Positions 57,688-64,000 of a DNA stretch of 64,000 bases are shown piece by piece. Source of the DNA: Rhizobium sp. CCGE 510 (GTDB lineage Bacteria; Pseudomonadota; Alphaproteobacteria; Rhizobiales; Rhizobiaceae); NCBI RefSeq assembly GCF_000292525.1, contig NZ_AEYF01000002.1, forward strand, positions 1 to 64,000. The letters run 5' to 3'. Numbering within the stretch: the stretch's first letter is position 1; each line of letters starts with the position of its first letter. The translations under genes were made by a program, and so were the position numbers. Under the pieces are notes generated by a model. It searched no databases and was not told where the DNA came from. It was given only the letters and a program-made list of their open reading frames with translations.

Positions 57688-58794
57688 ATGAAGCCGCTTA
57701 GCGCCGAAACCATTGCCCAGTCGCAGAATGCGACACCGCGCTCGATGCGCGTCGTCACCGACGGCATCAGCACCGACCTCGAGCGCTTCAGCGCCGACAA
57801 CACCAATATCGTCAAGCAGATCAAGCTGCTCGCCATCAATGCGCTGATCGAAGCGGCAAGAGCCGGCGAGACCGGAAAGGGCTTTGCAGTGGTTGCCAAC
57901 GAGGTGCAGCGGCTGGCGCAGATCGCCACCGACATCACCGGCAGGTTCGAGAGCAACGTGCTCGGCCGCATCGGTCTCAGCCGCGCCATGGCGGATTCGC
58001 TGGTCGAGGAGATGGAGGGCGTTCGCCTCACCGACCTGGCGCAGACGCTGGTGCAGTTGATTGTCCGCAACCTTTTCGAGCGCACGGCCGATGTGCGCTG
58101 GTGGGCGACGGACCCGGCACTCTGGCAGGCGCTGCGAAACCCGGATCGGGAAACCATCGCCTTCGCGGCGGAGCGTCTCGGCGCCATCAACCGCTTCTAC
58201 ACTGTCTATCTCGATCTGGTAATGACCGATCTCTCGGGCAAGGTGATCGCATCGGCAAATCCCAAGTTCCAACGCAAGATTGCCGGCACAAGCCTTGCCG
58301 GCGATCCGTGGTTCCGCGCAGCGTCTGCCTGCGCCTCCGGCGACGCGTATAGTGTCGACGAAGTCAAAGCCAGCCCGATCCATGACAACAGGCATGCACT
58401 CGTCTATGCCACAGGCATCCGCGAGGAAGGCAAGCTCGACGGACGGCTGATCGGCACGCTCGGCGTCTATTTCGACTGGCAGAACCAGGGCCAGGCGATC
58501 GTCGAGAAAGAGGCGAACCTGCCGCCGCAGCTGGCGGAGAAAACGACGGTCATGTTGCTCGACGGCAAGAGCCGGGTGATCGCCACCACCAACCCCGCCT
58601 TGCTGTTTTCCCATTTCGCCCTCGCCAATCCGTCCGGCCGGGCCAAGGGCAGCTACTACGACAATAACGGCTCGATCGTCGCCTTTGCACGTACCCTCGG
58701 CTACGAGGATTACGACGGGCTTGGCTGGTACGGCGTCGTCGTGCAGCGGACGGAAAGTGACGCGACGATCAAGGCGGCACTCAATCTAAAGTAG
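57688..58794 (+). CDS. Soluble MCP-tip plus Cache-like sensor protein
   Basis: 368 residues with no signal peptide or membrane segment. Residues about 30-90 hold the chemoreceptor hairpin tip: [20 protein letters not shown] then [20 protein letters not shown], close to the consensus that binds CheA and CheW. The long methylation and HAMP regions are missing. Residues about 150-360 resemble a Cache/PAS-type sensor ([50 protein letters not shown]). The order signalling tip first, sensor second, is the reverse of usual receptors. It could be a cytosolic receptor or an array modulator. ATG at 57688 follows AGGATC. Confidence 0.78.
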   Translation: MKPLSAETIAQSQNATPRSMRVVTDGISTDLERFSADNTNIVKQIKLLAINALIEAARAGETGKGFAVVANEVQRLAQIATDITGRFESNVLGRIGLSRAMADSLVEEMEGVRLTDLAQTLVQLIVRNLFERTADVRWWATDPALWQALRNPDRETIAFAAERLGAINRFYTVYLDLVMTDLSGKVIASANPKFQRKIAGTSLAGDPWFRAASACASGDAYSVDEVKASPIHDNRHALVYATGIREEGKLDGRLIGTLGVYFDWQNQGQAIVEKEANLPPQLAEKTTVMLLDGKSRVIATTNPALLFSHFALANPSGRAKGSYYDNNGSIVAFARTLGYEDYDGLGWYGVVVQRTESDATIKAALNLK

Positions 58795-58841
58795 CGCCTC
58801 TCGCCCAGGCAGCCGCGTCCTTCAGTTTCCAAGAGAGTATT

Positions 58842-58870
58842 TTGCCCGTGAACTTGGTGTTCGCGGGCAA
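58842..58870 (+). terminator. Terminator after the MCP-Cache gene
   Basis: TTGCCCGTGAAC, loop TTGGT, GTTCGCGGGCAA: 12-bp stem with one G-U, followed by TTTGCTTTAACTTT. Confidence 0.8.
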
Positions 58871-58982
58871 TTTGCTTTAACTTTAGTTCAGACTTTAATG
58901 TAATCATGCCCGACAAATTTATGGCAGAGTGCGCCCGCCTCTGTATTCCGCGGTTGTCAAATAACGGTCTTCAGGAAACACC

Positions 58983-61631
58983 ATGCGAACAGATACCGGC
59001 CAGGTCATTCATCTGGCAGATTACCGTCCCACCGACTTCGTGCTGGAACGCGTGGACCTGACTTTCGAACTCGACCCGACGGAGACAAAGGTCGAGGCAC
59101 GCCTGATCTTTCATCGCCGCCCGGGCGTCGATCCGGCAGCACCGATCGTGCTCGACGGCGACGAGCTGACGCTGTCAGGGCTGCTGTTCGACCAGGTGGA
59201 GCTCGACCCTTCGCGTTATGACGCAACACCGGAGAGCCTGACGGTGCGCGACCTGCCGGAGAGTGCGCCTTTCGAGCTGACGATCACCACGATCATCAAT
59301 CCCGAAGCCAATACCAAGCTGATGGGCCTTTACCGCACCGGCGGCATCTACTGCACGCAATGCGAGGCGGAGGGTTTTCGCCGCATCACCTATTTCCCGG
59401 ACCGCCCCGACGTGCTTGCGCCGTTCACGGTCAACATCATCGCCGACAAGGACGCCAACCCGCTGCTGCTGTCAAACGGCAACTTCCTCGGCGGCGCCGG
59501 CTACGGCCCCGGCAAGCATTTCGCCGCCTGGTTCGACCCGCATCCGAAGCCGAGCTATCTCTTCGCACTCGTCGCCGGCGATCTCGGCGTCGTCGAAGAC
59601 ACGTTCACCACCATGTCCGGCCGCGAAGTGGTGCTGAAGATCTATGTCGAGCACGGCAACGAGCCGCGTGCAGCCTATGCGATGGACGCGCTGAAACGTT
59701 CGATGAAGTGGGACGAAGAGAGGTTCGGGCGAGAATACGATCTCGACATCTTCATGATCGTCGCCGTCTCCGACTTCAACATGGGGGCGATGGAGAACAA
59801 GGGCCTCAACGTCTTCAACGACAAATACGTCCTTGCCGATCCGGAACTCGCCACCGACGCCGACTACGCCAATATCGAGGCGATCATCGCGCATGAATAT
59901 TTCCACAACTGGACCGGCAACCGTATCACCTGCCGCGACTGGTTCCAGCTGTGCCTCAAGGAAGGCCTGACGGTCTATCGCGACCACGAATTCTCTTCCG
60001 ACCAGCGCTCGCGGCCGGTCAAGCGCATCGCCGAGGTGCGCCATCTGAAATCGGAGCAATTCCCGGAAGATGGCGGCCCGCTCGCTCATCCGGTGCGGCC
60101 GACGCAATATCGCGAGATCAATAATTTCTACACGACGACCGTCTACGAGAAAGGCAGCGAAGTGACGCGGATGATCGCGACGCTGCTCGGCAAGGACGGC
60201 TTCAAGAAGGGCATGGACCTCTATTTCGATCGCCATGACGGCCAAGCCGTGACGATCGAGGATTTCGTCAAATGCTTCGAGGATGCAAGCGGACGCGACC
60301 TCACGCAGTTCTCGCTCTGGTACCATCAGGCCGGCACGCCGCTCGTCACCGCATCGGGCAGCTATGATGCGGCGGCCGGCAGCTTCACCCTGTCGCTCGA
60401 ACAGATGACGCCTGCGACCCCCGGCCAGCCGAACAAGGAGCCGATGCATATCCCCCTCAGCCTGGCGCTGTTCGGCGAGAACGGCGGCAAGATCGAGCCT
60501 CGCTCGGTCGACGGCGCCGAATATACCGGCGAGGTGCTGCATCTCACAGGCCGCACGCAGACGGCGGTGTTTCATGGCATTGGCTCGCGGCCGGTCGTTT
60601 CGATCAACCGCAGCTTCTCAGCGCCGATCAACCTGCATTTCGATCAGAGCCCGGCCGATCTCGCCCACCTCGCCCGCCATGAGACCGATCATTTCGCCCG
60701 CTGGCAGGCGTTGACCGATCTGGCGCTGCCGAACCTCCTGAAAGCAGCCCGCGACGCTCGTGAGGGCAAGCCTGTCGTCTGCGAAGCGACCTTTGTCGAG
60801 ACGCTGATTGCGGCGGCCGCCGACGAGGGCCTCGAGCCTGCCTTCCGCGCCCAGGCGCTGGCTCTGCCGAGCGAATCCGATATCGCCCGCGAACTCGGCG
60901 GCAACAACGATCCCGATGCCATCCATGCCGGCCGGCAAGCGGTCCTGAAGCAGATCGCCGATGCCGGAAAGGATGTTTTTGCCGGCCTCTACGCGGCGAT
61001 GACGACATCGGGCGATTTCAGCCCGGACGCGAAAAGCGCCGGCCTCAGGGCCTTGCGCAATAGCGCCCTCACCTACCTCTCCTACGCCGAACAGACGCCG
61101 GCCCGCGCCAAGGCCGCCTTCGATGCGGCCAACAACATGACCGATCTCAGCCATGCGCTGACGATCCTCGCCCATCGTTTCGCCGACAGCGCGGAGACAA
61201 CAGAGGCGCTGGCAAGCTTCCGTGACCGTTTCGCGGGAAATGCTCTCGTCATCGACAAGTGGTTCGCAATCCAGGCCGGCATTCCGGGCGCAGCAACCCT
61301 GGAACGGATCCGCGCGCTGATGGACGATCCGCTGTTCAGGCGGACCAATCCGAACCGGATGCGGGCGCTGGTCGGCACCTTCGCCTTCGCCAATCCGACC
61401 GGCTTCGGCCGTGCCGACGGCGAAGGCTATCGTTTCCTCGCTGGTCAAATTCTCGATATCGACGAACGCAACCCGCAGCTTGCCGCCCGCATTCTCACGT
61501 CGATGCGCTCCTGGCGGGCGCTTGAACCGGCGCGTGCCGATCATGCCCGCTCGGCGCTGCTCCAGATCGAGCGGGCCACCGCTCTTTCCACAGACGTGCG
61601 CGATATCGTCGAGCGCACGCTTAAAGGGTAG
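58983..61631 (+). CDS. pepN: Aminopeptidase N
   Basis: 882-residue M1 zinc metallopeptidase removing N-terminal amino acids in the cytoplasm. Beta-saddle N-domain, then the catalytic domain: GAMENKGLNVFND near residue 269 (substrate N-terminus binding) and HEYFHNWTGN at His304-Glu305...His308, with the third zinc ligand Glu327 in LCLKEG. C-terminal helical domain (about 540-880). Length matches E. coli PepN (870). ATG at 58983 with AGGAAACACC upstream. A hairpin follows, then the pleC-like kinase. Confidence 0.96.
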   Translation: MRTDTGQVIHLADYRPTDFVLERVDLTFELDPTETKVEARLIFHRRPGVDPAAPIVLDGDELTLSGLLFDQVELDPSRYDATPESLTVRDLPESAPFELTITTIINPEANTKLMGLYRTGGIYCTQCEAEGFRRITYFPDRPDVLAPFTVNIIADKDANPLLLSNGNFLGGAGYGPGKHFAAWFDPHPKPSYLFALVAGDLGVVEDTFTTMSGREVVLKIYVEHGNEPRAAYAMDALKRSMKWDEERFGREYDLDIFMIVAVSDFNMGAMENKGLNVFNDKYVLADPELATDADYANIEAIIAHEYFHNWTGNRITCRDWFQLCLKEGLTVYRDHEFSSDQRSRPVKRIAEVRHLKSEQFPEDGGPLAHPVRPTQYREINNFYTTTVYEKGSEVTRMIATLLGKDGFKKGMDLYFDRHDGQAVTIEDFVKCFEDASGRDLTQFSLWYHQAGTPLVTASGSYDAAAGSFTLSLEQMTPATPGQPNKEPMHIPLSLALFGENGGKIEPRSVDGAEYTGEVLHLTGRTQTAVFHGIGSRPVVSINRSFSAPINLHFDQSPADLAHLARHETDHFARWQALTDLALPNLLKAARDAREGKPVVCEATFVETLIAAAADEGLEPAFRAQALALPSESDIARELGGNNDPDAIHAGRQAVLKQIADAGKDVFAGLYAAMTTSGDFSPDAKSAGLRALRNSALTYLSYAEQTPARAKAAFDAANNMTDLSHALTILAHRFADSAETTEALASFRDRFAGNALVIDKWFAIQAGIPGAATLERIRALMDDPLFRRTNPNRMRALVGTFAFANPTGFGRADGEGYRFLAGQILDIDERNPQLAARILTSMRSWRALEPARADHARSALLQIERATALSTDVRDIVERTLKG

Positions 61632-61640
61632 TTTGCCTGG

Positions 61641-61671
61641 ACCGGCCGTCGTGAAAAACGCGGCGGCCGGT
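61641..61671 (+). terminator. Hairpin after pepN
   Basis: ACCGGCCG / CGGCCGGT, 8-bp perfect stem with a 15-base loop, ten bases after the stop. No U run, moderate support. Confidence 0.5.
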
Positions 61672-61716
61672 TGCCCAGCAGGTTGAATCACCCGAAAAAC
61701 GCGAAATCATAGATAG

Positions 61717-61731
61717 TTAACGGATTTTTAC
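61717..61731 (+). promoter_or_regulatory. CtrA-like box before the PleC-like kinase
   Basis: TTAA-N7-TTAC, one mismatch from the CtrA consensus TTAA-N7-TTAA(C), 92 bases before the kinase start. CtrA sites are expected at cell-cycle genes in rhizobiales. Single-site evidence only. Confidence 0.35.
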
Positions 61732-61822
61732 CTTTGCCTCTGGACAAGGCGAATCACCCATGATTCTCTAGGTCAGGTTCGAGCGAGCGGCGCGCGAATC
61801 ACACGAGGGACAAGGCGAAGAG

Positions 61823-64000
<2,178 letters not shown>

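Noticed and set aside
56341..58614. 757-codon minus-strand frame spanning the EamA permease region and the MCP-Cache gene
   Set aside because: Runs antisense to the MCP-Cache gene and out of frame with the real EamA gene; no coherent domain.

Overview
The window is high-GC DNA with the gene content and small intergenic repeats of a Rhizobium-type alphaproteobacterium (R. leguminosarum / R. etli group). The pointers are a RopA-type porin, an iolR-iolC-iolD-iolE-iolB inositol operon with a fused IolC, an Rgt-like galacturonosyltransferase cluster, a PleC-type kinase and several rhizobial REP/RIME-like palindromes. I see no rRNA, CRISPR array, insertion sequence, prophage or origin. It reads as ordinary chromosome (or chromid), cut at both ends inside a gene.

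Layout. 1-1.3 kb: start of a porin gene (minus) and a tRNA-Ser(GCU). 1.5-11.1 kb: a ferredoxin reductase, then the inositol locus: a Gfo/Idh/MocA dehydrogenase divergent from iolR, followed by iolC, iolD, iolE and iolB. These would turn 2-keto-myo-inositol into 2-deoxy-5-keto-gluconate-6-P and then, through the aldolase half of IolC, into central metabolites. IdhA and IolA are not in the window. 11.1-24 kb: many small stress or regulatory genes (DUF1127, AraC, a Cys-rich 53-aa protein, MATE, two PilZ proteins, LysR, host-attachment protein, HisC-like aminotransferase, SEL1, DUF2147, a ParD/ParE-type toxin-antitoxin pair, AMP nucleosidase). 23.6-26 kb: three DGPF/YCII proteins and their ECF42-type sigma factor. 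26-32.8 kb: an envelope-glycosylation cluster (flippase-like membrane protein, three ArnT-like GT-C transferases, one polyprenyl-phosphate GT2), matching the Rgt system that adds galacturonic acid to LPS core.

32.8-36.6 kb: a divergent aminotransferase / glutamine-synthetase-like pair suggesting polyamine use, and a lipid-kinase-like gene. 36.8-43.6 kb: MFS pump, HxlR regulator with a divergent quinone-reductase-like gene, a magnesium transporter mgtE with a striking short leader ORF and an RBS-masking hairpin, Lrp regulator with a divergent EamA permease, and an L,D-transpeptidase lipoprotein. 43.7-47.4 kb: ETF-ubiquinone oxidoreductase divergent from an unusual SDR across a perfect 16-bp palindrome, then an APH-type phosphotransferase. 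47.6-52.1 kb: RND efflux adaptor and pump. 52.4-64 kb: YegD-like Hsp70, uracil-DNA glycosylase, small unknowns, EamA permease, a soluble chemoreceptor-like protein with its signalling tip ahead of its sensor domain, aminopeptidase N and the PleC-like histidine kinase, cut by the window end.

The observations I consider most worth checking are the mgtE leader (39768-39886), the soluble MCP-Cache protein (57688-58794), the set of IolR-like boxes, the ECF42/DGPF locus and the LiuR-like palindrome at 45573-45588. All function calls rest on reading motifs and context by eye; no database search was run.
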